The position numbers and the translations under genes are program-made. Under the pieces are notes generated by a model. That model ran no database searches, was not told the origin of the DNA, and saw only the letters and a list, made by a program, of their open reading frames with translations. A stretch of DNA of 64,000 bases from Onthophagus taurus (lineage: Eukaryota > Arthropoda > Insecta > Coleoptera > Scarabaeidae). Positions 1 through 12,479 of this stretch are shown here, in pieces (within the stretch, counting starts at the first letter, position 1; each line of letters opens with the position of its first letter). The stretch spans positions 15,073,501 through 15,137,500 of the forward strand of contig NC_091971.1 of assembly GCF_036711975.1 (NCBI RefSeq), written 5' to 3'.

Positions 1-720
1 CTCTTATTTTTGATTGTTAGAATAGCAATAAGTTTGCAATTCTGAATCAATCCACATTTCCGAAATAAGATGATTAAACTTAGGAAACAATGGCAAAAAG
101 AGTCAAATGTAACAAATGATTTGAAGACCAAATGAAGATCGTGCTAACAGCTCCTACAGTGATACTAGATTAAGTGGACATGTATTCAAATGATGTACGA
201 TCTTAATGCTAAGAAGTGAAAATGATCTTATACAGATTATATAATATTTCCAAAACAAATATTGCATATCATAAGTATCACTTTGACAAGTTAAAACGGC
301 TTTAGCAATTGAAGCACTAAGACTTTCCAAACACAACTGTTTAGGATAAAAACAATTTTGCTGGTACAAATATCTTCAAAGAATAATTCAGGATGGTATA
401 TAGTCCAGAAGAGAGCTTAGCACAAATAAAGATACACATAGTTCAAAGTGTAAACCCAGAAGTCTAAATTGGACCAATTTACGCAGAAGTGTAAGTTGGA
501 CTAACTTCTTGAATCAATCCACATTTCCGAGGTTATTTATTCTCCTAATAAGATGATTAATCTTAGGAAACATTTGTGAAAACAATGACTAAAAGAGTCA
601 AATCTATGGGGTCAAATGTGAAAAAAAATTTGAAGTCCAAATGAAGATTGTGCTAACAGCTCCTACAGTGATGTTGGATTAAGCAGACATGTATTCAAAT
701 GATGTATGGTCTTATGTAGA
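1..720. repeat. Satellite-like repeat, block 1
   Basis: Two consecutive copies of a roughly 470-500-bp unit. The landmark GAATCAATCCACATTTCCGA occurs near 43 and again near 513, each time followed by a variant of AAGATGATTAA and a shared stretch (GTGCTAACAGCTCCTACAGTGAT near 143 and 651). The first copy is almost complete; the second stops near 720. The same unit returns at 3,130-4,230. Short open frames on both strands here recur in each copy and resemble no known protein, so I treat the block as noncoding repeat. It could be an unrecognised transposable element rather than a true satellite. Confidence 0.7.
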
Positions 721-3129
721 TATATCTATTGTTATAAATATATTAAAAAAATTTCATCTTTACTCAATAATTTTTAAACGATTTAAAACAGAATGAAAGA
801 CAACCTATCCTAATGAATTATTTTATAAACCATGACAAGATTTTTTATAGCTTACATCACTAATACCAACTTTAAATAAAAAAAGAAAATTATTAATCCG
901 ATAAAATAAATCACAATAATTTTTTATCTCATTTCAAAATAAATTTGTTTGTTTTACGATTAAATATAATTTTCAAAATAAACACCGTGTGTTTAACGAA
1001 CACATCATCAGCATCATCATCAAAAACAAAACGGTATAAACCTGCTCATAACTTGTTTTGACAAATAGACGCGAGTCATTCCGGTTGAAGTGAGTTTATA
1101 AACTCCCATCTAACGCTAATAACAACTATCCGTAATATCTGTTCAAGTGTAGGAAGCGCATTAATCTCCTCCGCGGGCTGTAGTATAAACCGCCATAATA
1201 ATTTGATGCATTTTATTAAGAGTGGACTCCGACGACGCGCGTCGTCGTAAAACCGGAATAGTATATGTAGTTTGAAGTTTCGAAATAATACCGTGTTTTT
1301 ACAAATAAACTAAGCATTTACAATAAACAACTACACTGACTTGAGCTCGTAATTTAAGGTCGAAGTGGATAGAAATAAATGGTGACACGTTTTCTCTATT
1401 ATTATGAGCGATGGTTACAAGCCAAACTAACCTCACTTTTAAATAAACTCAACAATTTTTTTAAGAAATCAATACATCACATTTCTTAGATTTGATTGAT
1501 ACAAAGTGATACAAATCGAAATTTAAGGTGTGGAAAATTTATTCAAATCAACTTGATATATTCTACTTTAAATATAATAATGGTTTCGTATGTAACATAC
1601 GAAAGAGAATAAGACGATCTCGTGGCGCCCGTTATCTGCGATAACGACGAGGCCCTGAGAATATACGCCAAAATATAAAGAGACTACGACTTTCAACCTT
1701 TCTATAAATAGCCGGGACGATTTCGATATAAGTATAACGTATCTTTAGGCCTTTACCCGCGTAAATCTATAGATATACGCATATTGTATAAAGTAGTAGG
1801 AGTAATTACGACGCACATGCCACAATTTCTTCTTTTACAACATATTCAAAATAATATATCGACATCTCAATTTTGAAATTGTAATAGAATTTGAGCGTAC
1901 GTTATATAATTAATGTAAGAATAGTATTTATAACGATTTTAAACAAGAAATTCGAATTAAATTTTTACAAGAATTAGGACAAATTAGAATTTTTATGTTT
2001 TGCGTAATACTTACTCAGCTAGAAGGACAACTTATTTAATATGAAGCTCCTCGATAATAACATGTATAATTAATAAAAATGTTATTATTTAGAAAGAGTA
2101 TAACCTCACTTTTAATAAATTAACAAATTTGACAGATTCATTGTCAAATCAATTATGACAGATCATTGTGAATGTCAAGACTACCAATCGTAAATAATAA
2201 AATGTTACTAATCCAATAAAATAAATTATTAGAAATGATTAATTTATAAATAAATCTTGAATCTAGTACAGTAAGTATTTTTTGATTTGTCTCCTTAAAT
2301 AAATTTGATCCTAATATGACAATTTAAAATTAGTATTAAAGTTATCGATTAAATTTTTTAGGTTAGAATTGATTTGTCAAAAATTACTCTTTTTTATTTA
2401 ATCGTTTGATCGTGTTTATAGCTTCTCACATTTCTACACATTATTGCTAGATAGATTCAAATACATTTTTGGCAGAAAGAAGATTAAGATAAATAATTTG
2501 ACCTAACCTCAATAAATTTTGCATATCATTACTAAAAATAGTTACGAAATTAAATCTGTCTACTAGTAGTAAGAACAGAAGTAACCTCAGCTTGGTAGTA
2601 GTATACCCAGATTTATTGAAACGCAATAATGCACGGAATTCTGCAAATCCATGCAAGTTGAAACATGAACCTGCAAGTCACTCTTGTAAGTATTAACAGT
2701 ATCAAAAAAGACTGTGAAGAACATTAAAGGAAAGGTTTCTTCCTTCGAGAATTTGGTGTGTTAAAGCAAAAAATTATGTTGACAAAAAAGTTCTAAAAGT
2801 GCCAAGTTTAGGCTATAAGGATGTAAAGCTAAAATTATAAACTATTGTAAGTAAGGTTCATAATTCTAGTTTTAATCTCATGATCAATAACTTCCAAAAT
2901 TTCATTTTGTATTTGTCTTTAGGATAGAAAGATTGTTATTATCATAGATAGTGCTACGTTAAGATAAATGTGATAATCAACGTTTTGTTCACGAATTAAT
3001 GAGAATATGGCATTTGACTCATCTATGGCATCTTGTTGTTTCATGTATTTTCTTTGAAATGAATGATTGGCAAAATTTTTTAGTTACTGTTTTGTCGAAC
3101 AAGGCTTTTTCTTCTTTTTGAATGTTTTG
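721..3129. other. AT-rich intergenic DNA, no gene seen
   Basis: I find no convincing coding frame, RNA gene or transposon terminus in this stretch. It has a short GC-richer part near 1,020-1,260 and a TATA-like string TATAAATA at 1,703-1,710 followed by GC-richer DNA, but no open frame with an ATG follows either. A short minus-strand open frame at 2,447-2,656 lacks an ATG and resembles nothing I know. Confidence 0.5.
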
Positions 3130-4230
3130 ATAAGCAATAAGTTTGGAATTTTCAATCAATCCACATTACCGAGGTTATATCTTCCCCTAATATGACGATT
3201 AAACTTAAGAAACATTAGTCTAAACAACGGCATAAAGAGATTGTATGATGTACAGATAATATGATGTTGCCAAAACAAATATTGCATGTCATAAGCAAGT
3301 ACTAAGACTTTCGAAATACAATAGTGTAAGATAAAAACAATTTTGCTGGAACAAATATCTTCAAAGAATAATACAGGATGGTATATAGTCCAGAAGAGAC
3401 CTTGGCACAATTAAAGAGACACATGATTGAAGAAATTGTGAACCCAGAAGTCTAAATTCTAATAAATTACGCAGAAGTCTAAGTTGGGCTAACTTCTTGA
3501 ATCAATCCACATTACCGAGGTTATTTGTTCTCCTAATAAGATGATTAAACATAAGAAACATTTGTCTAAACAATGGTAAAAAGAGTTAAATGTGACAAAT
3601 GATTTAATGACTAAATGAAGATCGTGCTAAGAGCTATGCTAGATTTAGTGGACATGTATTCAAATGATGTACGGTTTTAGTGCTAAGAAGAAAACTGATA
3701 GGGCGTTGTCTTGAGTGAGCAAAAATGATCTTATACAAATTTTATGATGTTACCAAAACAAATATTGTATGTCATAAACAAATATCATTTCTTCAAGTTA
3801 CAACAGCTTTAGCAATTGAAGCAGTAAGACTTTTCAAACACAATTGTTTAGGATACAAACAATTTTGCTGTAACAAATATCTTAAAAGAATAATACAAGA
3901 TTATAAATAGCCCAAAAAGAGCCTTTGGTACAATTAAAGCTAGACATGGTTCAAATTATAAACCCAGAAGTCTAAATTGGACTAATTTACGCAGAAGTCT
4001 AGCTTGTCTAGCTCACTTCTACAAGTTAAAGCGGTTTTAGCAATTGAAACACAAAAGCTAGGAAGAAAACAATTTCGCTGGATAAACATCTTCAGGGCAG
4101 CATATAGTCCAGAAGATTATAGTATATTTGCTATAATAAAAGTTAGACATGGTTCAAATTGTAAACCATCAGGAGTCTAAATTGGACTAATTAATATAGA
4201 TGTCTAAATTGGACTAACTTCTTGGACTAA
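3130..4230. repeat. Satellite-like repeat, block 2
   Basis: Further copies of the unit found at 1-720. The landmark AATCAATCCACATTACCGAGG occurs at about 3,158 and 3,497, and the terminal part (AACCCAGAAGTCTAAATTGG) recurs near 3,960 and 4,165. One copy has lost about 130 bp internally, so spacing is irregular. Copies differ by roughly ten to twenty percent by eye, which suggests an old array or several independent insertions rather than a homogenised satellite. Confidence 0.65.
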
Positions 4231-7200
4231 CTGCTAATTTATTACAAATAATTAAAAACCAAAAAACCTTGTCTTTGAAATTGCAATCGTGATAATAGTG
4301 GCCAAAATCATTTTGTAATAAATTTTATCAAACACATGAAATTGTATATTTAGAATTTTTTGGAATTCCAATAGATAACATCCAAAATGTTTTTTCCAAA
4401 AATAAATGTTTAAAAATCGAAAAATTAAATAAACAATCAAATCAAATAAAACATATGAATTAATTATCCGCCCCATATTTGGAACATCTGCCATAAACAT
4501 TGAAATAATTACGATGATTAATGATTAATAACGAAGTGTTTGTATGTTTACTTTTCGGAAAGTATAACAAACAAATCAACTACTTTACAAAACGATAACA
4601 AATCTCGTAAAGGATGCCGCTTACTGAAGTGAGATGCAATAATCAATTACTTATTTCAATAATTACAACTGGAATGTTTAAATAACATACTTTTTTTATT
4701 AAAATCGATCTACTTACATGGGATATTTGAAGTGGTGCTAACTTCGCGGCAAAATTTAAATTCATTTTTATTCAAAGTTTCTCAATCACTGATGAATCGA
4801 AAAAATATAAATCACTTATTTAAAAAAAAGTAGTACAAATAATGCTTTAATATCTTGACACACTACTGTTTTGTAATAATAGAGTCAATGATGATATGTT
4901 ACCCACTACCGCTAACGTCCAAGCTTTACTGACTCCTACATTTCAGATCAAAAACCGGTTTGTAAAATTAGGATGTGTCTTCCCCACCACATCCAAAAAC
5001 CTACACGCGATTATAGATTGGTTGATTTCTCAATGGGGATAGACACTCCTACAAACCACAATAACTCAGCTTTGATGTTTAACATACATTTTCAAAAAAA
5101 TATTAAAACATTACACATATAATTAGTTTGTAATTTAAACCATTGTAATTAATTAATCCTTTCAATTTGCTATTGATTTTTAGATTTTAACGAAAACCCA
5201 ATCGGACGGATGATGAGAAAAGGGAAATGGCGGTACAGAGGTGTGGCTCCAATGTATTCACGCCTTCAATAAGTCTCTATATTTCCCCACTACCGGGAAT
5301 TACACGCCTTCGCACGTGCGCAATTCACATTAAAAAGAGGGGAAAAAATTGAGAAAAATTTTGTTTTATTCGTGATGTGCCGTGTTGCCAACTCTTTGAC
5401 TTCTCTGCCGATCGATTGTGAAATAGAAATATTTATATTTTGTTGACTCATATGAATAGTAAACATAAATCCGTTTTTTTTAGTTTTCTAAACCAGGTTA
5501 AGAACAATTATTACCAATAATGTATTGTCAATGTCATGTTAGGTTGATCAAGATTATTTAAATAGACTGTATTGTTAGATTTTTTTAAGTAAAATTAAAC
5601 ACACTGTATATTTTATAATTATTTTTTAATTATAAATAATTTAATTTAATTAATGAATAATAGACTTAAACATTATTATAATAATAACAAATCTTTTTAA
5701 ACATTATTTCATTTTCGACCAAATTTAAGTTGGTAATATTTGAGTATATTGTCATTATATGACAGATGGGATATAACCGCAAATTGATAAAAAGACGTTT
5801 AATAACAATTTAAAGTAACAAATTGAACGGAAATACATTAATCTTTATATGTATAAAGTACAAATTTATCAATTAATTTTCATGTAAGTCTCAAAATACC
5901 TATATTTGGAATATTTGCGAAAAATTTGAATTTCTTTGACAGTTAACATAACCTCAACTCCAATAAAATTTGGAAAATAACTTGAATATAAATGAAAATG
6001 GATTTCTTGTAAAGCTATTATGTTTTTGGTTTAACGTACCTCAAATGTGTTACTGAACAAGTCTAACGAACATTGGAACCCATGATTAAAATTCAGGGAG
6101 TAGTTATCTATTAATTGCGCATATGCTTATCCATCAATTAGCAATGAAAAGGGTAGTTCGACCAATTCTATTGCTTGTTGTCAACATTAGACAATTTGTA
6201 TTGTCAGAGAAAGTAAAGTTTGATCTTCTAAATTATATGTGGCATAAGCAAAGATGACTTTGAAGGTTGGAAGCCATCCCAAATATTATATCTGTACGTC
6301 CATGGAATGAAGAGAAAATAACATAAAAAAACGTACAATGTCGTTTTTTTACAACATCTATAGGACGTTAATCTCGAACCAAACGAACAAGTCATCAGTG
6401 GTATTGAGCTGAGAACGAAAAGCTTAGAACCGGGACAAAGTGATACATTTTAAACCATTGTAATGTTTTGTATTAGAGTTGGCCAGAAACCATGGTCACT
6501 TTGCCACCAGTTTTACCGAGGGGGATTCTGTGCCACTGTTTTTTCTGTTCTTTTCCAAAACATATTGTTTATGTTCATGGAAAATACGTCTAGAATGAAT
6601 AAATTCTTGGCTTGCAGTCCATGGACAACTCGGTTTATGTTACAGTAAAAACATACTACAAATCATAATGGAATGAGTTAAAAAAGAATATCAATATCAA
6701 ATACTTTATGCCACAAATAATTCTATAATTCTTGGGGATACGAAATTTAATGGTGACAATGAGTGAAGTGGATATCGTAGACGACAATGAGCAATTACGG
6801 CGCCGAGTTTATTACAGATATCCCAGAAGTTGAGATGCAGTCAGAAGTCTCGAGGTTTTTCTATTTTGATCTCAATTGGTCGTCTATGGACTGCCATACC
6901 AAGAAAAATCAAAACGTTCTGAGTTCGCCAGGCAGTCTATATACATTGATCGAAAAGCTAGAAAGGAAGTCTAAAAAACGTGCAGTAACAACCTCAACGA
7001 AAATCACCAAAACCACCAGTTGAAGCGTAATAATTATTTCAAACTTGCTATCATACGTATAAATAAAATTGCAAAATACTCCCTATACATTTTTATTAAA
7101 AGTATAGCATGAAGTAACGTTATGGTCAAGCTGTGGTCAGCACAAATACAATAGCAGTATTGAACTGAAAACTTTAGAAGGAGGTAATAACGATGTGGTC

Positions 7201-7559
7201 CAGGTAATAGGTGACCAAAAGTTTACCTTTAAATTTCCAGAAAAATTATAGCAGAGACATCGATTCTCGAGACTAATGGAAACAACATTTTCATGTGCAA
7301 ACTTGTACTGGTATATAAGTAGACTTATTTGATGCACTACAAAACATGTGAAATGACAGATTACAATGTTCATATACAGATTAAATTTCCTAATAATTCT
7401 AACAGAATTATTAATAATTAGCTTATTAGCTAATTTCATTTAGTCCTTTCAGTCACCGTTTTTACAATAAAATTGTATGGAGTAACTTTATGAGATAATA
7501 AAAAAGTGTAATATGGGAGTACAGAAATTGCTTGTCGGTTACAGAAATATGCTAACGGT
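4231..7559. other. Intergenic DNA with two weak coding candidates
   Basis: Mostly AT-rich with no recognised gene. Two weak candidates are kept here: a minus-strand ATG exon at 4,718-4,765 (own entry) and an ATG-led 78-codon plus-strand frame at 6,787-7,023, followed by AATAAA near 7,062, with a Lys/Thr-rich C-terminus. Neither resembles a family I know. The stretch 7,137-7,440 has the choppy, multiply interrupted coding character of a decayed transposon. Confidence 0.4.
4718..4765 (-). other. Possible short first coding exon, unidentified
   Basis: On the minus strand an ATG at 4,765 opens a 16-codon frame (MNLNFAAKLAPLQISH) that ends exactly at a consensus GTAAGT donor. The peptide has the look of a mitochondrial or secretory leader. 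I could not find the next exon with certainty; the minus-strand open frame at 4,252-4,500 is the nearest candidate. An ATG plus a perfect donor can arise by chance in 48 bases, so this is only a suggestion. Confidence 0.2.
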
Positions 7560-8330
7560 CGAAGTTCTAGAAGGAGCATTCGCGAAACATGGTTGTTATA
7601 GCTAGAGGCGAAAAAGAACTAAATGAAAGTTGAAATAAATGAAATGAGATTACATAGGATTTTGGAACGAAGATGAGTAATGAAAGGTTGAAAATACTGA
7701 TTCCTGGAACAAATATTGAAGAAGTAAGCATTTCAAGTACCTCAGGATTGAAATAGACAACCACGGAAACCAAAAAAAGGAGATAAATACAAGAATAAAG
7801 AAAGACGCAAAAGTGTACTCGATTTGATCATGATAAAACATATATCACCTATTTTAACTTTGGTTTGAAAAGTAGATTGCAGGATGTAGAGATGAAATAC
7901 TTGAGAAGAGTAAAGGGGGTGACTAAGAGAGACAAGATTAGGAATGATGACATAAGGAAAGAGTTAAACTTTAAGGTTCTGGACAATTTTATAGAAAAGA
8001 GGCACCTCAGTTGGTGGGGATATCTACAGAAAATGCAGCATACTAGACAGGTGAAACGAGAATGGTTGGCAAGAAAGCAGGAGAGTGGAAAGAGAGGAAG
8101 ACACTCAGAGGAAGATAATCACTAAAAGAGGAAAACTATACAGGAAGCCAAAAGTTTTGCAAGATATAAGAAAATATGGGCAAAATTCGTATACTGCCAA
8201 AGATCATCAGACAACATTTAATTGTGTAAACGAGATAAGAACATACGCCAAAGTCGTAACAAACTCAGTAGACCCCAATTATTATTGGGTTTGCAGCTTT
8301 GATTATTTGCATGCACATGTATTTATAGTA
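7560..8330 (+). mobile_element. Non-LTR retrotransposon, 3' part of reverse transcriptase ORF
   Basis: Broken plus-strand frames read like the C-terminal end of an insect LINE reverse transcriptase: near 7,726-7,815 a stretch like FKYLRIEIDNHG followed by a KKEINTRIKKDAKVYS segment, then at 7,865-8,125 an open frame with VEMKYLRRVKGVTKRD, IRNDDIRKELN and LSWWGYLQKM. These are the post-palm region and the tail found in RTE/CR1-like elements. The catalytic YxDD box and the endonuclease are absent, so it is a 5'-truncated, decayed copy. The remnant at 45,390-46,560 contains the same AEMKYLRKIR-type block and is probably related. Confidence 0.75.
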
Positions 8331-8399
8331 ATTAAGGTAAACATTGTGCCATTTGTTGAAAAATGTTTGATGCAGTGAATTCATAAAGTGTTATGGTGG

Positions 8400-10551
8400 A
8401 TAAGTTTCTCATGCTACAAGGTAAGTAATACAATATGTTCTATTTTAATGAAAATGAGTGATCCATGCAAATAAATATAAACCGTTCAACAAACAGGTAT
8501 TGCTTATTGTTATGTTACTCTATATATACTTTTCCTATATTTGGTTTTGTCATTGTAACTAAATAAATATTTTAGCGTTACTCTAATTTTAATTTTTTTT
8601 TTGTAAATCGTGATACAATAAGTGATAAAATAGATAGATGTGCTGGAGATGTGAAACTTGACCTTAGATGATGATTTTGACAATGGAAAAGACGATTAAT
8701 CTGAACAGTGGGAAGAAGAAGAAGTAACCTGACCATTCAACGCACGGTGCGTGATATGACCTCCAAATTTCTGACCAGAAAAAAATTCCTGGGCTACCAC
8801 CGAGTCTCGCAAATCTCGGTCGCCCAGCACGCTCCGATTGTAAGACCGACGCTCAGATCGCTGGGTCATCATGCCACATTCCTTTAACAATCGGATTTTG
8901 GTCATTGCACTAAATATTAGCACATTGTGATTAAATCAGTTTCTACTCAATCAATTTCAGTTTGAAAATTGGCTCATTATATGTAACTGTTATATACAGT
9001 TTCTGCACAATATCCTTTTCTCAAATATTGAATATCGAGACAAAATCAGTTTTCATTCAATCAATTTCAGCTTCCAAACTCAGCATAATATGCTCAGAAT
9101 CAGTAGGAGTTTTATAAGTTCAATAATTTCAAAAGATGAAGTAGTTCTAGTAAAATGGATAGATCATAAACCAATTGTGATGGGTTCAAACTTTCTTAAT
9201 AATGACATTTGCAAAAACCTACATTGAGGTCAAGATCTAAGATCTTAAAGGCATTTAACAGGATAGATAAATTCATGATTATAGTATAAGGAAGATGTTT
9301 GAGGCAAATAAAAAAATTAGATCTTCTGCAACTTAGAATGCATGTTGGAGAAGTTCTTATAAACATGGGTAATGACAAGGAAAAAAGTAGACCTTCAAGT
9401 ACAGAAATTGTGGAACCAATTTGGCGATGTATTGGAATTATTAGGCACAGCTAGACATACTAACTTATTTACCCAAACATTCAAAACAAATTCTTCCATG
9501 AAGTTACGCAATCATGGGGTGTACTGGTAAATCATAATGACTTTGATGTCCTTGTAGCAATAAAGTTTTTCTAATAAGTAGTTAAAATACATGACAATAA
9601 CAACTTTTACTAACATATTAACACTCTGTAAAAGGGGGTACAAATAAGTTTTTGATTTTGTTATTTTGGTGGCAGAAGAAATAACGAGGTAATTTCTCTT
9701 TTTGGTTTATTTTGAAATTAGGCTGTGTATGTGTCGCAAGCTGCCGGCGACGGGTTTGTTTTGGAATTAAATCGTAAAGCACAAGCCGTGTTTACGTGTA
9801 TGTAATTTAAATCGCGTGCCGTAGGTGGCCGAATCGTGAGCCATAACGAGTCGCGAGACACGTTTGCCAACCCGAACCCTAGTGGGGCCCGACAAGAAAA
9901 GAGAAGAGAGAGTGTGACTAAAAACCTGAATCAGCACACAATCGACCTACTATACTACAACCGACCGGCTTTTTTCTGCTGCGTTTGCTTTAACAGAAAA
10001 AATAAGAATAATAAATCGATCGAAATCGATTTTGTAACTCATTGTATAGGAGATTTTTAAAAAATTTAATAATTAAGTGGAAAAATTAATTATTGATGAT
10101 TAAAACTATACGCAACATTTACGGCGACAATTTGCCACTTCGACTCGTATTATATTACTAAAGACTTCTCAAACAAAGACCCATAAAGTGTGCGCCGTTG
10201 ACTCGGTTAATGTACCTCAGAAACCTTTTAAATTGGTTTTTTCCAAACATATCCTCAATATCAATTTATCTACTGTAGAAAATAAATGTAAAAAATAAAA
10301 TTAAAAATTTAATTTTTTTTGACAATTATTATTTGACATTTCTCAAAAATTATTTTAATACGGGCTCCATCTATGTGTAAATTACTACACTATTCACTCA
10401 AATGGTAGTTATTTTCGCGGAGTTTACGCCTTAAAAATAGATTTCTGTAATTATCGAAAATGTCAGTGTAATTGAGTTAACCTCAAAAACCGACTTTAAT
10501 AATTCGAGTAACTGTTTTTATGTTCGCGTTCGTTTAATATCGACGGTTATA
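8400..10551. other. Intergenic DNA upstream of cornichon
   Basis: No gene is recognised. A stretch at 8,925-9,100 holds an imperfect tandem duplication of about 110 bp (AAATCAGTTT...TCAATCAATTTCAG in both halves). A GC-richer island at 9,700-10,010 contains a 74-codon plus-strand frame without an ATG (from 9,836); it may be part of an upstream exon or regulatory DNA of cornichon, but no splice model is convincing. The last 300 bp would hold the cornichon promoter; no TATA box is obvious. Confidence 0.45.
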
Positions 10552-11119
10552 ATGGCGTTCAATTTCTCCGCGTTCGCTTACATTATAGCGTTGATCGTAG
10601 ACGCTTTCCTCATATTCTTCTCTCTATTTCACGTAATCGCTTTTGATGAACTCAAAACGGATTACAAAAACCCTATAGATCAGTGCAATAGTCTCAACCC
10701 AGTAAGTTTTTTTCTTATTTACATCTTTTGAAGTGCATTTTTATTTGTAATCTTATCATAAAAACTTAAGATGTTTCAAAATATTTAATTAAGGTTATGT
10801 ATAATTTTTTTCTTTTTAGCTAGTTCTTCCAGAATATATCCTTCACATGTTCTTCAACATATTATTTGCGGCATCAGGAGAATGGTTTTCACTCTTTCTT
10901 AATATACCTTTGGTAGCGTATCATATCAATAGATACAGAACACGACCTGTAATGTCTGGACCGGGTCTTTACGATCCAACGAACATCATGAATGCAGATG
11001 TTCTAACAAGATGTCAACGCGAAGGTTGGATAAAACTAGCGTTTTATTTGCTATCATTTTTCTATTATTTGTACGGGTACGTAATAGCTTTAGAACGGGC
11101 ACATGAGCATGTAACGTGA
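10552..11119 (+). CDS. cni: Cornichon, cargo receptor for ER export
   Basis: Two coding exons, 10,552-10,701 and 10,820-11,119, joined by a 118-bp GT-AG intron in phase 0, give 149 residues, close to the 144 of Drosophila cornichon. The protein starts [20 protein letters not shown] (first membrane segment), followed by the family motif [20 protein letters not shown] and [12 protein letters not shown]. Exon 2 carries the second and third hydrophobic segments and the conserved [12 protein letters not shown] and GLYDPT motifs. Cornichon recruits transmembrane cargo such as TGF-alpha-like ligands into COPII vesicles at the ER. The start is the only ATG before the first membrane segment. Identification is firm from the motifs and length; which cornichon paralogue it is (cni or a cornichon-related gene) rests on overall likeness. 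Confidence 0.95.
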
Positions 11120-11887
11120 TTGTTATTGACTTCCTGTTATAAAAGAGAAAAAAAACATTTTTTTAAGTATTATTAAAATGTTAAAATAATAATAAGTGTG
11201 TGTATAATTGCTTATTTGTAATTATTTTTTGTGTTAATAATTTGTATGAAAAAAATGTAGTGAAAAATGACTTGGATTAAGAACCGAAATCCCTAATTTT
11301 CGATTTTCTATCTGTCTGTTGCAGAATGATTTATAGTCTAATTTCGACGTGAGGAGGATGTCTAAATGCAGCAAATAAAAACCGCTTTTTGAACAAGACA
11401 GGATTTCGGTTCTTATTATGTGCGCTTCACATGGATGTAGCCTTTAATCATTTTTTTAATCGCTAGCGATAGCATAATAAGCAAACTGAAATCTCTAGGG
11501 GGTATAAATATAGATTTTTAAGTCGGTTTATGTGTAATTTATCATTTAGAAATGTTTCTGCTCATCAAATTATTAGTAAAAATCAGTAATTAAGAACACA
11601 AGTTATGTTAGAAACAAAGAAAATAATTATATATCTTATTTTTTATTTTTAATATAATATTTTGTTATTATTCTTTAACAAATAAAAACAGTTATGAAAA
11701 GGTTTTTTCTTTCATTAATTTTAAAGCATGTTTAACCCTCGAGTAGTGGCCCCATACTTTATAACACCCACACCTTTATGAGATCCATAATTGAAGTAAT
11801 CAATATCTAAAAGCATTTATTCTATACTTACCTGTATAATTAAGAATGTGAATTTGATATTTTGTGTTTTATAGTATAAGATACATC

Positions 11888-12473
11888 ACTACTATCCGTG
11901 CAAAAAGTCCCTCACTTTCCGCACGAGTCCAATCGGAACAGATGGTGTGTCCCAGACAGTACGTCGCGCCTTTATCTTACCTCCATAAAGAAATAAGGCG
12001 CGACGTCCTGTCTGGAACGCACCATCTGTTCTGATTGGACGGAACCCCCGTTACCCCACAGAGCTTATATCTGCTTCTCTTTAATTTTTAATTCCATTAA
12101 ATCGGTCTTAAATAATTAGGGAGCTCTAATTTTGAAAAACTGATAACAGAATCCGACAACCGACATTATTTGACATATGGAACACATCAGGCTACCACCT
12201 GTTCAAAATTCAAGTTTTTTCGTGTGATAGTTTTCGAGAATAAAATCGCAAAGTTGACAAAGTTCCCGGTACCATAAAAAATCGGGTACTTTTTTCATTT
12301 AACTCGCGATAAAAAGAAAACCGTGGATCCGAAAATTTTCAAATTGACATACATATGTTACGTAGAAATGTTCAATGATTACAACAAACTTTGTCTCAAT
12401 TTTTTTTATCGAACGATTGCGAAGATATCGATCTCTAAAGTGAGGGGAGTTGACTTTTTGCACGGATAGTAGT
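11888..12473. mobile_element. MITE with 30-bp inverted ends and an internal hairpin
   Basis: The left end ACTACTATCCGTGCAAAAAG and the right end, its reverse complement (CTTTTTGCACGGATAGTAGT), define a 586-bp element; the match goes on with CCCTCACTTT against AAAGTGAGGGG. Just inside the left end a second inverted repeat (about 11,929-11,980 against 11,997-12,046, with GTCCAATCGGAACAGATGG and its counterpart) forms a hairpin of about 50 bp per arm. There is no coding capacity. No target-site duplication is certain. The family is not assigned. Confidence 0.75.
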
Positions 12474-12479
12474 TAAAAA

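Noticed and set aside
1703-1710. TATAAATA followed by GC-richer DNA as a promoter
   Set aside because: No ATG-led coding frame or recognisable exon follows; such strings are frequent in AT-rich DNA.
9836-10060. A 74-codon frame (SHNESRDTFANPNPSG) as a gene
   Set aside because: It has no ATG and no convincing splice partner; kept only as part of an intergenic note.
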